From the NCBI RefSeq assembly GCF_022631375.1, contig NZ_JALBGC010000001.1:248001-312000 (forward strand): a stretch of 64,000 bases of DNA. The letters run 5' to 3'. Source of the DNA: Hymenobacter cyanobacteriorum. Its GTDB lineage: Bacteria > Bacteroidota > Bacteroidia > Cytophagales > Hymenobacteraceae. The notes below the pieces were generated by a model. It was not told where the DNA came from and did no database searches. It saw only the letters and a program-made list of their open reading frames with translations. A program made the translations under genes and the position numbers. This document shows, one piece after another, positions 32,269 to 41,308 of this stretch. How positions within the stretch are numbered: the stretch's first letter is position 1; every line of letters starts with the position of its first letter.

Positions 32269-34665
32269 ATGCGACCTATCAGCGGTATTATTCCGCATTT
32301 TCTTATTCCGGCGCTGCTTACGGCGCTGCTGCCCGCCGGGCGGGCGGCGGCGCAATCGTCGGCCATTGCGCCGGTGCGCGGCGAGGTAACCGAGGCCGGC
32401 AAAGCTACTCCCCTGCCCGGCGCGGTGCTGCGCTGGCTCTACGATGCGGCCGATGCCGGCGCCCCGGTTATCACGGCGACGTCGGATGCGGCCGGGCGCT
32501 TCGTGCTGGTGCGGCCGGCGCGGGCGGCCTCGCGGCTGGTGGTGCAGGCGCTGGGCTACCGGCCCGATACGCTGGCTGTGCCCGTGAGCGGCGCGCCCTA
32601 CCTGCGGGTGGCCCTGCGCGCCGGGGCCGAGCTGGGCGAAGTGGTGGTGACCGACCGCGCCCCGGCCTACTCTTCCCTCACGCCAGCCAACGTGCAGATG
32701 ATTTCGAGCCGCGACCTCACCAAATCGGCCTGCTGCAACCTGGCCGAGAGCTTCGAAACCAACGCTTCGGTGGAGGTCACAACTTCGGACGCTGTATCGG
32801 GCGCGAAGCAGATTCAACTGCTCGGGCTTGATGGCAGCTACTCGCTGCTGACCGTGGACAACCAGCCGGCCCTGCGTGGGCTGGCGGCCCCCTACCGCCT
32901 GGGCTACCTGGCCGGGCCGTGGATTGAGAACATCGAAATCATCAAGGGCACGGGCTCGGTGGTGAATGGCTACGAGGCCATTTCGGGCCAGGTGAACGTG
33001 AAGCTGAAGGAGCCGGAAAAAACCGACCAGCTGCTGCTCAACGCCTACGCCAACGACCTGGGCAAATTCGATGTCAACCTGAACGCCTCGGCCCGCATCA
33101 ACCCCAAGTGGAGCACGCTGCTGCTGCTGCACACCGACCACCTCGGCAACCGCGTGGACCGCAACAAGGACGGCTTTCTGGATTTGCCGCTGGCCACGCA
33201 GTTCAACGCCTTCAATAAGTGGAAGTACATCTCGGGGCACGGCATCGTGAGCGAGGTGGGCGTGGGCGCGCTGCGCGAAACCCGCCAGGGCGGCCAACTC
33301 GATTTCCGCGATACCGGCGACGCTGCCTTCACCCAGAGCTACGGCACCACGCAGGCCACTACCCGCTACACCGGCTACGCCAAAACCTCCTACACCTGGC
33401 CCGCACGCCCCTTCCAGAGCCTGGGCCTGCTGCTCACCGGCACCGACCACGACTTCACCTCGCGCTACTCCTACGGCTACCAGACGCTGCACACCGACCA
33501 CGACGCGGGCCTGCCGGCTTACTTCGTCACCAACCGCACCTCGCGGGCCTATAATGGCACCCAGCGCACGGGCAATGCCACGCTGCTGTTCCAAAGTGCG
33601 TTGGGCAACACGGCCCACGTGTACCGCACCGGCCTGAGCTTTCTCTACGATAAGTACGACGAGCGCCTGACCGCCGGCCGCAGCTACCTCACCGACACGC
33701 CGGCCGACGTGGAAGCCCGCGAGCATCGCACCCGCCGCGAGCTGGTGCCCGGCGCTTTTGCCGAGTACACCTACCAGAACAGCCGCAACCTGACCGTGGT
33801 GGCCGGCCTGCGCGCCGACCGCCACAACCTCTACGGCTGGCAGCTCACGCCGCGTCTCAATTTAAAATATGACGTGCTGAAAAACACGGTACTCCGCGCC
33901 GCCGCCGGCAGCGGTTTCCGCGTGGCCAACCCCATTGCCGACAACGCCGCTATGCTGGCCAGTGCCCGCGAGTTCGTCATCACCTCCAACCTGCGGCCCG
34001 AGAAAGCTTGGAACGTGGGCGGCAGCGCCACGCAGTACTTCACGGCGCTGGGCCACCCGGCTACCTTCATTCTCGACTACTACCACACCGAGTTTGCGAA
34101 CCAAGTGGTGGCCGATATGTACACCGCGCCCAGCCTCATCATTATCGACAACCTGCAGCCCGGCGGCCGCTCCTTCGCCCGCAGCCTGCAAGCCGAGCTT
34201 CAGGTAGAGCCGCTGAAAGGCCTGCAAGTGAAGGGGGCATACAAGTACCTCGACGTACGCACCACCTACGACAACCAGTTGCTGCCCAAACCCCTCACCC
34301 CTGCCCATCGCGCTTTCCTGAACCTGGGTTACGCCAGCGCCTTCGATAAGTGGCGGGCCGATTTCACGGTGCAGTGGTTCGGGCAGCGGGCGCTGGCGCA
34401 CATCAGCAGCCCCCACGCGCACGGCACCAGCCAGGACTACTTGCCCGAAACCGCCCCGCGTTACGCCTTGCTCAACACCCAACTCACGCGCGCCTTTAAG
34501 CGCTTGGAGGTATACGCGGGCGTGGAGAACCTGACCAACTACCGCCAGCCCAATCCCATCGAAGGTGCGGCCAACCCGTTTGGGCCGGCGTTCGATGCCG
34601 CCATGGTGTGGGGGCCGGTATACGGCCGGCTGACCTACGCCGGCCTGCGCTACCGCATCGAGTAA
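32269..34665 (+). CDS. TonB-dependent receptor, probable copper-module transporter
   Basis: A 798-residue outer-membrane receptor. After a signal peptide (about 1-27) comes a carboxypeptidase-regulatory-like beta domain (about 30-115, with APVRGEVTEAGKATPLPGAV). Then come the plug (DNQPALRGLAAPYRLGYLAG, IENIEIIKGTGSVVNGYEAI, SGQVNVKLKEPE) and a 22-strand-type barrel ending in GRLTYAGLRYRIE. The early plug region contains a Cys pair, KSACCNLAESFETNASVEV, which I know from receptors encoded beside HMA proteins in this phylum. The flanking Cys/His-rich protein and the HMA protein make copper or a similar metal the likely substrate. This is inference from context. Confidence 0.9.
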   Translation: MRPISGIIPHFLIPALLTALLPAGRAAAQSSAIAPVRGEVTEAGKATPLPGAVLRWLYDAADAGAPVITATSDAAGRFVLVRPARAASRLVVQALGYRPDTLAVPVSGAPYLRVALRAGAELGEVVVTDRAPAYSSLTPANVQMISSRDLTKSACCNLAESFETNASVEVTTSDAVSGAKQIQLLGLDGSYSLLTVDNQPALRGLAAPYRLGYLAGPWIENIEIIKGTGSVVNGYEAISGQVNVKLKEPEKTDQLLLNAYANDLGKFDVNLNASARINPKWSTLLLLHTDHLGNRVDRNKDGFLDLPLATQFNAFNKWKYISGHGIVSEVGVGALRETRQGGQLDFRDTGDAAFTQSYGTTQATTRYTGYAKTSYTWPARPFQSLGLLLTGTDHDFTSRYSYGYQTLHTDHDAGLPAYFVTNRTSRAYNGTQRTGNATLLFQSALGNTAHVYRTGLSFLYDKYDERLTAGRSYLTDTPADVEAREHRTRRELVPGAFAEYTYQNSRNLTVVAGLRADRHNLYGWQLTPRLNLKYDVLKNTVLRAAAGSGFRVANPIADNAAMLASAREFVITSNLRPEKAWNVGGSATQYFTALGHPATFILDYYHTEFANQVVADMYTAPSLIIIDNLQPGGRSFARSLQAELQVEPLKGLQVKGAYKYLDVRTTYDNQLLPKPLTPAHRAFLNLGYASAFDKWRADFTVQWFGQRALAHISSPHAHGTSQDYLPETAPRYALLNTQLTRAFKRLEVYAGVENLTNYRQPNPIEGAANPFGPAFDAAMVWGPVYGRLTYAGLRYRIE

Positions 34666-34738
34666 ACGCCTTTGGCTGGCACCGCACAATCAATTTTTCC
34701 GGCAGTAATTTTGTTAGGCTGTCGTCACCCGCTTTCAC

Positions 34739-35128
34739 ATGTCAATTATGAAATTCCTCCTCCCGCTTTCGCTCGCGTTGTTCACGCTGCTTGGCGTCGC
34801 TTCAGCCACTCAGGCCCAGACGGCTCCTGCCTCGGTGCAGGCGGCCACCAAAGGCACTGCCACCGCCCAGTTCAAAACCTCGGCCGTGTGCGATATGTGC
34901 AAAACCCGCATCGAAAAGAGCCTCGCTTACGAGAAAGGCGTGCAAAGCGCCGTGCTCGATGTGCCCACCAAAGTCCTCACCGTGACGTACAAAGCCGACA
35001 AAACTACCCCCGCCGCCCTGCGCACCGCCGTGCAAAAAACCGGCTACGATGCCGACGAACTCACCGCCGATGCCCGCGCCTACAACCGCCTCCCCGACTG
35101 CTGCAAGAAGACTAATCCGGTTCACTAA
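34739..35128 (+). CDS. Secreted heavy-metal-associated (HMA) domain protein
   Basis: A 129-residue protein with a signal peptide (ending near ASATQAQ) and one HMA ferredoxin-like domain. The metal motif is VCDMCKTRIEKSL (C-x-x-C). HMA domains carry Cu(I) or other soft metals. The extra C-terminal Cys pair (LPDCCKKTNPVH) is outside the normal fold and could add a site. The start could also be the ATG three codons later. The protein is probably a periplasmic metal carrier working with the upstream TonB receptor; a terminator closes the unit. Confidence 0.88.
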   Translation: MSIMKFLLPLSLALFTLLGVASATQAQTAPASVQAATKGTATAQFKTSAVCDMCKTRIEKSLAYEKGVQSAVLDVPTKVLTVTYKADKTTPAALRTAVQKTGYDADELTADARAYNRLPDCCKKTNPVH

Positions 35129-35193
35129 GGACCACGGATTTAAACGGATGGAACGGATTTTTTGTAGTTCCGCAACGGATTGCAGTTAAACGC

Positions 35194-35230
35194 AAAAGAG
35201 GCTGCTCATCTGAGCAGCCTCTTTCTTTTT
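35194..35230 (+). terminator. Terminator after the HMA gene
   Basis: Stem AAGAGGCTGCTCA / TGAGCAGCCTCTT with a two-base loop, followed by CTTTTT. It lies 66 bases after the HMA stop codon and ends the putative copper module. Confidence 0.9.
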
Positions 35231-35313
35231 GTACTTGCTGGCCACACGAAAACCACGCGACGCGGAACCACAAAAAATCTGTTCCACCCGTTGAAGGCCG
35301 TTCAAGCCGTAGT

Positions 35314-35961
35314 CTAATAGAAGGGTTCGGCCTCCTGCAGTCGGCGGGTTACGTAGGCCCCGGCGGGCGTGACGATTCCGGCCAGGAAATGCGCAAGCAG
35401 GGTGTGGTGCATCTGGGCGGGAGGCAAAAATTCGGCATCGGCAGTGCGGAGGTTGCGCATTTGCTGCTGCCAGAGGCGTGCGAGAAAATCCACGTCGAGG
35501 TCCGCCTGGTACAGCTGCTGGGCAATGCCCTGGCACAGGTTAGCCCGCACAAAGCCGAACATGAAGGCGTTGCGGTGCGCCTGCCACTGCTGCCACACGG
35601 CGGGGTACAGCGCTTCGGCTTCCCGAAAAAATGCGGTATTTCCCTGCGCCATTTTCTGATTAACCAGCACCCGTACGGCCAGCAGTTCTTCGACCGCGGT
35701 AGAGCATTGCCGACGCAGTTGCTCCAGTTCGGTGCGCATCTGCTCGCCGTAGCGTTTGAGGACGGCCTGCACCAGCGCTTCCTTACCAGCCGCAAACTGG
35801 GCGAGGACGGCACTTTCGGGTTGGTCGAGGCGGGCGGCCACTTCGGCCATCGATACAGCTTTGATACCTGCCTGCAAGTAAAGCGTCTGCGCCGTTGCAA
35901 CGATGTGGGAACGGTCCAGCGCAACGGGCGACTCGGCGAGGGCAGTGAATGGCATGAGCAT
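35314..35961 (-). CDS. TetR/AcrR family transcriptional regulator
   Basis: A 215-residue one-component regulator. The N-terminal helix-turn-helix region is visible as AQTLYLQAGIKAVSMAEVAA with RLDQPESAVLAQFAAGKEAL, and the C-terminal half is all-alpha, as expected for the ligand and dimer domain. The target is unknown. It is downstream of crtW on the same strand with about 250 bases between, so it may be a separate unit. I use the ATG at 35961; an ATG at 35955 is equally possible and a TTG at 35970 less so. Confidence 0.85.
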   Translation of the reverse strand: MLMPFTALAESPVALDRSHIVATAQTLYLQAGIKAVSMAEVAARLDQPESAVLAQFAAGKEALVQAVLKRYGEQMRTELEQLRRQCSTAVEELLAVRVLVNQKMAQGNTAFFREAEALYPAVWQQWQAHRNAFMFGFVRANLCQGIAQQLYQADLDVDFLARLWQQQMRNLRTADAEFLPPAQMHHTLLAHFLAGIVTPAGAYVTRRLQEAEPFY

Positions 35962-36209
35962 GGCTAACAACCGGGAGTGAATAAGCAGCCGGAAAGGTGC
36001 TCACCCATAAGACGCTTCCAGAACGTGTTTGGTGGCGTTCTGTGTACTCTGCCTGCGGCATAAATCTACCGGTGGGCCACATTTCAACCCCAAACGGCCC
36101 GGTACGTCGTTCAACCGCCGGGCCTCAGCCGGCGCAATACCATCTCACCGGCCGGTTTACCAAGCCCTTTTCCTACATGAATCTTACCACGACCGGCGGC
36201 TTAGAGAAG

Positions 36210-36935
36210 CTACTTTGCGCGCCACAGCCGCCACCACGGCAAATAGGGCTGGTCGTGGTGCTCGTAGTGATAGCCAAAAAAATAGCAGCTCACAAACGCC
36301 CATAGGTGGTGCCGGAACTGGCTGCGCGACTTGTGCAGATTGTCGGCCGCGTGCTCGCCTCGGTGCGGCAGGTAGGTACCGAAGAAGAACAGCTGCAAAG
36401 TGGCTAGCACCGCCGGTATCATCCAGAAAGCGATGACGTTGGCCTGTGGGAAGAACAGCTTGAGCACGTTGTAGGTCGCGGCCATCAGCAGTACCTGCCA
36501 CCAGGTTACGTAGTTCCAGGCGAAGCGCAGGAACCAGGGCAAAAAGCCCGGGTGGTGGCCGTCGTGGAAATCGGGGTCGTCGGGGGTGCCCACGTGGCGG
36601 TGGTGGGCGTGGTGCTTGGGCAACTGCCCGGGAAACCAGTTGTACGCAAAAAGCCCGGCAGCCAGCGTACCCAACCCATTGTTCAGGCGCTTGTTGGTGC
36701 TCACCACGCCGTGCATGGCATCATGGGCGGTGATGAACAGGCCGGTGTAGAGGTGAGTTTGCAGCAGCGCCAGCAGGTAGGGCGCGGGCGAGTGCCAGTT
36801 GGGTTGGTAGCGCGCCAGCAGGAAACCCAGCAACATGGCCCACAGCACCACAATCAGCCCGCCAATGGCCACGCCGGTAGTGCCGACGGGCGCAGGCGCA
36901 ACGCGCTTGGCGGGGGTGGTTGCAGTAGAATTCAC
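36210..36935 (-). CDS. crtW: Beta-carotene ketolase CrtW
   Basis: CrtW adds the 4-keto group to beta-ionone rings, giving echinenone, canthaxanthin or, with CrtZ, astaxanthin-type pigments. It is a di-iron membrane enzyme of the fatty-acid desaturase superfamily. The 241-residue protein has His motifs HDAMH (71-75), HHAHHRH (108-114) and YHYEHH (222-227) and the CrtW-specific TPDDPDFH and FGTYLPHR (185-192). The start is GTG at 36935, nine bases after the ispH stop, so both genes are likely one transcript that couples precursor supply with ketolation. Confidence 0.93.
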   Translation of the reverse strand: MNSTATTPAKRVAPAPVGTTGVAIGGLIVVLWAMLLGFLLARYQPNWHSPAPYLLALLQTHLYTGLFITAHDAMHGVVSTNKRLNNGLGTLAAGLFAYNWFPGQLPKHHAHHRHVGTPDDPDFHDGHHPGFLPWFLRFAWNYVTWWQVLLMAATYNVLKLFFPQANVIAFWMIPAVLATLQLFFFGTYLPHRGEHAADNLHKSRSQFRHHLWAFVSCYFFGYHYEHHDQPYLPWWRLWRAK

Positions 36936-36944
36936 GCCGAAAGT

Positions 36945-37796
36945 TTAGAGTGACAACAGCCGCTCGCGCACTTGCTCCATTAGCCACATGGGGGTGCTGG
37001 TGGCCCCGCAGATGCCCACCGACTGCCCCGGCCGGAACCAGGCCGCGTCGATTTCGGCCACGTTGGAGATGAAATGCGTCTGCGGATTGGTTTCCCGGCA
37101 CACCTGGTACAGCACCTTGCCGTTGGAGCTTTTGGTACCCGACACGAACACAATCTGGTCGTACTGCGCGGCGAAGCGGCGCAGGTCCTTGTCGCGGTTG
37201 CTCACCTGCCGGCAGATGGTGTCGTTGGCATTTACTTGGTAACCACGCGTTTCCAGCTGGCTTTTAATGTTGTAAAAGCTGTTGGTGCTCTTGGTCGTCT
37301 GGCTGTAGAGCGTAATGTTCTCGGGCAGCTCGTGGCTTAGCAGCTCGTCGAGGCTCTCGAAAACCACGGCATTGCCGCTGGTCTGGCCCAGCAGGCCCAG
37401 CACTTCGGCGTGGCCGTGCTTGCCGTAGATGAAGATTTGCTCCTTCTTGTCGTAGCTGGTTTTGATGCGGTTCTGCAGCTTCAGCACCACCGGGCAGCTC
37501 GCGTCAATCAGGGTCAGGTTGTTCTCCAGGGCCATTTGATACGTGGCCGGAGGCTCGCCGTGGGCCCGAATAAGTACGGCCTCGTCGCGCAGCTCGGCCA
37601 GCCGCTCGTGGCAGATGATGCGCAGGCCGCGGGCTTCCAAGCGCTGCACTTCCTCATCGTTGTGCACGATATCGCCCAGGCAATACAGATAACCCTGCTC
37701 ATCGAGCAGGTCTTCAGCCATTTGAATGGCGTAGATTACACCAAAGCAAAAGCCGGAGTTGGGGTCAATTCGGACGCTGAGCGACAGGTTCGGCAT
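36945..37796 (-). CDS. ispH: 4-hydroxy-3-methylbut-2-enyl diphosphate reductase
   Basis: IspH performs the last step of the MEP pathway, reducing HMBPP to IPP and DMAPP with a [4Fe-4S] cluster. The three cluster cysteines fit C17 (SGFCFGV), C101 (DASCPVV) and C195 (DTICRQVSNRD). The substrate residues H79 (RAHGEP) and GKHGHAEV (125-132) are present. The length of 283 is normal. The MEP pathway feeds carotenoid synthesis, in keeping with its place directly upstream of crtW. Confidence 0.97.
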   Translation of the reverse strand: MPNLSLSVRIDPNSGFCFGVIYAIQMAEDLLDEQGYLYCLGDIVHNDEEVQRLEARGLRIICHERLAELRDEAVLIRAHGEPPATYQMALENNLTLIDASCPVVLKLQNRIKTSYDKKEQIFIYGKHGHAEVLGLLGQTSGNAVVFESLDELLSHELPENITLYSQTTKSTNSFYNIKSQLETRGYQVNANDTICRQVSNRDKDLRRFAAQYDQIVFVSGTKSSNGKVLYQVCRETNPQTHFISNVAEIDAAWFRPGQSVGICGATSTPMWLMEQVRERLLSL

Positions 37797-37835
37797 AGGA
37801 CCTCGGTAACCAGTAACCCGCCCGCAAGGTTGCGA

Positions 37836-37874
37836 GAAAAAGGCTGGGTGCCCGAAAATACGTTAGCCCAGCCT
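37836..37874 (-). terminator. Terminator after the hypothetical gene at 38010
   Basis: Stem AGGCTGGG / CCCAGCCT with an 18-base loop, followed on the minus strand by TTTTTCTC. It would end transcription from the crtB side before ispH. Beyond it, at about 37905, the sequence TAACGTAAGCTTCAGCTTGC forms a short hairpin of repeat type. Confidence 0.65.
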
Positions 37875-38009
37875 ATTTCAGTTTGCCTCACCCCATAATG
37901 TAACGTAAGCTTCAGCTTGCGACGAGCAAAGCGGGACCGCCTGCAGGGCTGAGCCGGCCGCCTCTACTCGCTGCGCCCGGCACCAGCCGAATCATGAGCT
38001 ACCGGAAGG

Positions 38010-38618
38010 CTATTCCTTCACTTTGCTCAGCTTCTGGGCCTCGCCCTCGCTTACGTGGCCACGCTCCACCAGAAAATCACGCACCGTTCGGAAAGCTTCC
38101 GCGTCGAGGCCCGATTTGGGGTGGCTGAGGGCCGCGCTCAGCAGCATTTCCTTGTCTTCGTCGACGTGCTTGCTCAAGCCCAGAAAGGCGGGCAGGTTGC
38201 TCTCGACCGAAAAGCGCAGGAAGCGGATTTCGGGGTTTTGCGGGTCGATGCTCACGGCCTGCTCGAAGGTTTTGGCCGCGTCCTGCACGTAGGTGAGCTT
38301 GTTGAACATCGACGCATCGCGGGCCCGGATGGCCTCGGAAGCACCTTTGTAGGCCAGCACCAGGCCGTCGCGGTCTTTATAGTCGGCCAGCAGCTTGTAG
38401 AATTTTTCGCCGGCTGATTTATCGGCCGCGGCCAGCTCGTAATGGCGGCGCAGGTTGGCAGGATGGTACGGAGAAGACGTCACGGAATGCAGGAATGAGT
38501 TGGAAGAAAATGGGCAAACGACTGCTGCCCGCCCGGCACTACTACGCGAACCGGCTACCGACGACGACGACCAAGCCCCGAAAACGACCGCAAAAAACAG
38601 AACCTTGGGAATTCGCAT
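38010..38618 (-). CDS. Hypothetical exported protein
   Basis: A 202-residue protein I cannot assign. The N-terminus (MRIPKVLFFAVVFGAWSSSS) looks like a signal peptide, but the next 30 residues are Ser/Arg-rich and poorly protein-like. The core (LRRHYELAAADKSAGEKFYK, DAAKTFEQAVSIDPQNPEIR) resembles alpha-helical TPR-like repeats. The core recurs in mind as a Bacteroidota lineage-specific protein, often near phytoene synthase, but that is memory, not evidence. A start at the GTG of VTSSPYHPANLRRHYE would give a cytoplasmic protein of about 157 residues. It follows crtB by 68 bases and may share its transcript. Confidence 0.6.
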   Translation of the reverse strand: MRIPKVLFFAVVFGAWSSSSVAGSRSSAGRAAVVCPFSSNSFLHSVTSSPYHPANLRRHYELAAADKSAGEKFYKLLADYKDRDGLVLAYKGASEAIRARDASMFNKLTYVQDAAKTFEQAVSIDPQNPEIRFLRFSVESNLPAFLGLSKHVDEDKEMLLSAALSHPKSGLDAEAFRTVRDFLVERGHVSEGEAQKLSKVKE

Positions 38619-38686
38619 ATCAGCAAAAATACGGCGTTGGGCCGCAAACGGCTGAAACCAGGCAAAAGCCGGGCCCAAAACCGTCC

Positions 38687-39529
38687 TCAGATGCGCGCCA
38701 GCCGGTAGCGGAAATACGAACCCAGCAGCAGCAGCAGCTTGGTGTTGTCGGGCACGCGCACCCGCTCGCCCAGAATGCGGGCCGCCGGCAGCTGCTTGAT
38801 TTTGTAGAACAGCTTGAGGTAGTACACGTAGGCCAGGTACACGCCCAGCTTAGCCGAGCGCGGCAACTGCTGAATGCCCGCGTAGGCGGCCTCAAAATCC
38901 TCCTTAATATCGGCCTCAATTTCCTTTTTGGTCGCGTCGTTAAAGCGCGAGTACACCACACCGGGGAAGTATACCCGGCCCCGGTCCTCGTAGTCGGAGC
39001 GGATATCACGCAGAAAGTTCACCTTCTGGAACGCCGAACCCAGCCGGCGGGCCGGCTCGCGCAGCCGCTCAAACATGGCCGCATCGCCGTCGCAAAAGAT
39101 GCGCAGGCACATCAGCCCCACCACCTCGGCCGAGCCGTAGATGTATTCCTGGTACAGCCCGGGGTGGTAGTTCTGGTCCTCCAAATCGAGGGCCATGCTG
39201 TGCAGAAATGCTTCGATAAATTCGCGGTCGATGCCGTAGCGGCGCACCACGTGCTGAAACGCATGCAGTACAGGATTGAAGCTCAGGCCACTATCCAGAG
39301 CCTCGTAGGTCTGGCGGCGGAAGTCGGCCAGCAGCGCGGCCTTGTCGTGGTCATGGAAGGTGTCCACGATTTCATCGGCCCAGCGCACGAAGCCATACAC
39401 GGCATACACCGGCAGGTGCAGCCGCTCATCGAGCGTGCGGATGCCCAGCGTGAACGAGGTGCTGTAGCGCCCCGTGATGAGCTTGCTGCAGGCCAGGCTG
39501 GTGTCGGTGAAGAGTTTAACGTGGTCCAC
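38687..39529 (-). CDS. crtB: Phytoene synthase
   Basis: CrtB condenses two geranylgeranyl diphosphates to phytoene, the first step committed to carotenoids. The 280-residue protein has both Asp-rich prenyl-diphosphate motifs: DEIVD (52-56, in YGFVRWADEIVDTFHD) and the second around D175-D182 (NFLRDIRSDYEDRGRVYFP). The frame opens with GTG at 39529, which gives the usual N-terminus. It follows crtI, separated only by an A+T-rich inverted repeat. Squalene synthase-like activity is the main alternative, made unlikely by the adjacent desaturase. Confidence 0.95.
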   Translation of the reverse strand: MDHVKLFTDTSLACSKLITGRYSTSFTLGIRTLDERLHLPVYAVYGFVRWADEIVDTFHDHDKAALLADFRRQTYEALDSGLSFNPVLHAFQHVVRRYGIDREFIEAFLHSMALDLEDQNYHPGLYQEYIYGSAEVVGLMCLRIFCDGDAAMFERLREPARRLGSAFQKVNFLRDIRSDYEDRGRVYFPGVVYSRFNDATKKEIEADIKEDFEAAYAGIQQLPRSAKLGVYLAYVYYLKLFYKIKQLPAARILGERVRVPDNTKLLLLLGSYFRYRLARI

Positions 39530-39532
39530 GAG

Positions 39533-39643
39533 GGAGTTTTGAGGGTTAAATGTTGAGTTTTGAATGAATCAGAATGAGTGCAGAAGAAGCCAACAATCCT
39601 GTACGGCTTAACTCAACACTCAACATTCACCATTCAAAACTCC
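39533..39643. repeat. A+T-rich inverted repeat (crtI-crtB gap)
   Basis: Arms GGAGTTTTGAGGGTTAAATG and the inverse of GGAGTTTTGAATGGTGAATG share most positions. The right arm contains the crtI stop codon (TGA of AAGGAGTTTTGA read on the minus strand) and its last two codons. The left arm begins four bases from the crtB GTG. Confidence 0.82.
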
Positions 39644-41109
39644 TTTAATACTTCGCCCGCCACTACCTGCCCCGAAATGAGCGAAGGCGGCACGCCCGGG
39701 CCAGGCACGGTGAGCTGGCCCGTGAAATACAAATTTGCCACTTTTTTGCTCTTCAGCGTAGGCTTCAGAATAGCCGTCTGTTTCAGCGTGTTAGCCAACC
39801 CATAAGCGTTGCCCTTGAAACTGTGGTAGTCGGCGATGAAGTCGCGGTGGGCGTAAGTGCGCTTGAACACCACCGCGTCGCGAATGGGGTGGCCGCAGTG
39901 CTTTTCGAGGCGGTCCATCAGCAAGTCGTAGTAGCGTTCGCGGGTGGCTTCGTCGTCGGTCAGGCCCGGGGCCACGGGAATGAGAAGGAACAGGTTTTCC
40001 TGGCCGGCGGGGGCTACGGTGGGGTCGGTTTTGCTGGGTACCGAGGCGTAGTAGAGCGGCTTGGTGGGCCACTGCGGCTGCTCGTAAATCTCGCGGGCGT
40101 GCTGGTTCAGGTCCTCGTCGAAAAAGAGGTTGTGGTGGCGCAGCTTTTCCAGCTTTCGGTTGACACCCAGGTAGAACAGCAGGCTCGACGGGGCCATCAC
40201 GCGCGAGTCCCAGTATTTCTCATCGTAGTGGCGAAACTCGGGTTTCAGCACCTGTTGCTCGATGTGGTGGTAGTCGGCCCCGGCCACCACGGCATCGGCG
40301 GGATGGAAGCCACTGGCGGTGCGCACACCGGTGCTACGGCCGTTTTCAACCACAATTTCCGTTACCTCCTGGTTGTATTCTATGCGTACGCCCAGCTCCT
40401 CGGCCAAGCGTACCATGCCTTCCACAATCTTGTGCATGCCGCCTTTGGGGTACCAGGTGCCCAGCGCCAGGTCGGCGTAATTCATCAGCGAGTAGAGAGC
40501 AGGCGTGTTTTCCGAAGTGGCGCCCAGGAAAAGGATGGGGAATTCCACCAGTTCCAGTAGACGCGGGTCTTTAAAAAACTTCCGCACGTGCTTGTGCATG
40601 CTTTGCAGCACGTCCATCCGCACCATGTCGACCAGCAACTTCGGGTCGGCAAACTCGAAGATGGAGCGGCTGGGCGCGTACACCAGCCGGTTGATGCCGA
40701 CTTCATATTTATACGCCGCCTGCTTCAGAAACTCATCGAGCCGGGCGGCGCTGCCGGGCTCGTAGCGCTCAAAAAGGGCGCGCAGCTCGCTCATTTTAGC
40801 CGGAATATCCACGGCTTCCGGTCCTTTGAAAATCACCTGGTACGAAGGGTCGAGGCGCACCAGCTCGTAATAGTCCGACACCTTTTTGCCGAAGCGGGCG
40901 AAGTATTTCTCGAACACGTCGGGCATCCAGTACCAGCTCGGGCCCATGTCGAAGGTGAAGCCCTGGGCCCGAAATACCCGTGCCCGCCCGCCAGGGCCCT
41001 CGTTTTTCTCCAGAACGGTGACGCGCCAGCCGGCCTGGGCCAGCGTGGTGGCCGCCGCCAGCCCGGCAAAGCCGGCCCCGATTACAACGGCTTGCTTAGA
41101 CGAGCCCAC
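39634..41109 (-). CDS. crtI: Phytoene desaturase
   Basis: CrtI is an FAD enzyme that introduces four double bonds into phytoene to give lycopene. The dinucleotide motif VVIGAGFAGLAAATTLAQAG lies at the N-terminus, and the C-terminal CrtI signature appears as LYFTGQLTVPGPGVPPSLIS. The frame is open to a GTG at 41289, but the added 60 residues are an Ala/Thr-rich low-complexity stretch unlike the family. An internal GTG at 41109 gives MGSSKQAVVIGAG and the normal length of 491, so I use it. The last codons and stop lie in a repeat arm. Genes of this phylum may also make other desaturation products. Confidence 0.94.
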   Translation of the reverse strand: MGSSKQAVVIGAGFAGLAAATTLAQAGWRVTVLEKNEGPGGRARVFRAQGFTFDMGPSWYWMPDVFEKYFARFGKKVSDYYELVRLDPSYQVIFKGPEAVDIPAKMSELRALFERYEPGSAARLDEFLKQAAYKYEVGINRLVYAPSRSIFEFADPKLLVDMVRMDVLQSMHKHVRKFFKDPRLLELVEFPILFLGATSENTPALYSLMNYADLALGTWYPKGGMHKIVEGMVRLAEELGVRIEYNQEVTEIVVENGRSTGVRTASGFHPADAVVAGADYHHIEQQVLKPEFRHYDEKYWDSRVMAPSSLLFYLGVNRKLEKLRHHNLFFDEDLNQHAREIYEQPQWPTKPLYYASVPSKTDPTVAPAGQENLFLLIPVAPGLTDDEATRERYYDLLMDRLEKHCGHPIRDAVVFKRTYAHRDFIADYHSFKGNAYGLANTLKQTAILKPTLKSKKVANLYFTGQLTVPGPGVPPSLISGQVVAGEVLKEF

Positions 41110-41308
41110 CGGTGGGTTGGTGGCCGCCTGAATGGCAGCATTGGCAGCAGTAGTAGTGGCAATAATGGCGGCGGTGGCAGCAGACGAAGACAAGGGCGGG
41201 GGCAAACGGGATGAATGAAAAAGCGAAGTACGGCCAAAAAAGAAACCGCCGGCCCAGCGCCGCAAATGCAGCAGCAGGCCGGCGGCCACCGCGCGGGCGC
41301 GGCAACGG

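Noticed and set aside
41110..41289. N-terminal extension of CrtI to the GTG at 41289
   Set aside because: The added 60 residues are Ala/Thr/Pro-rich low complexity with no counterpart in the family; the internal GTG at 41109 gives a standard start.
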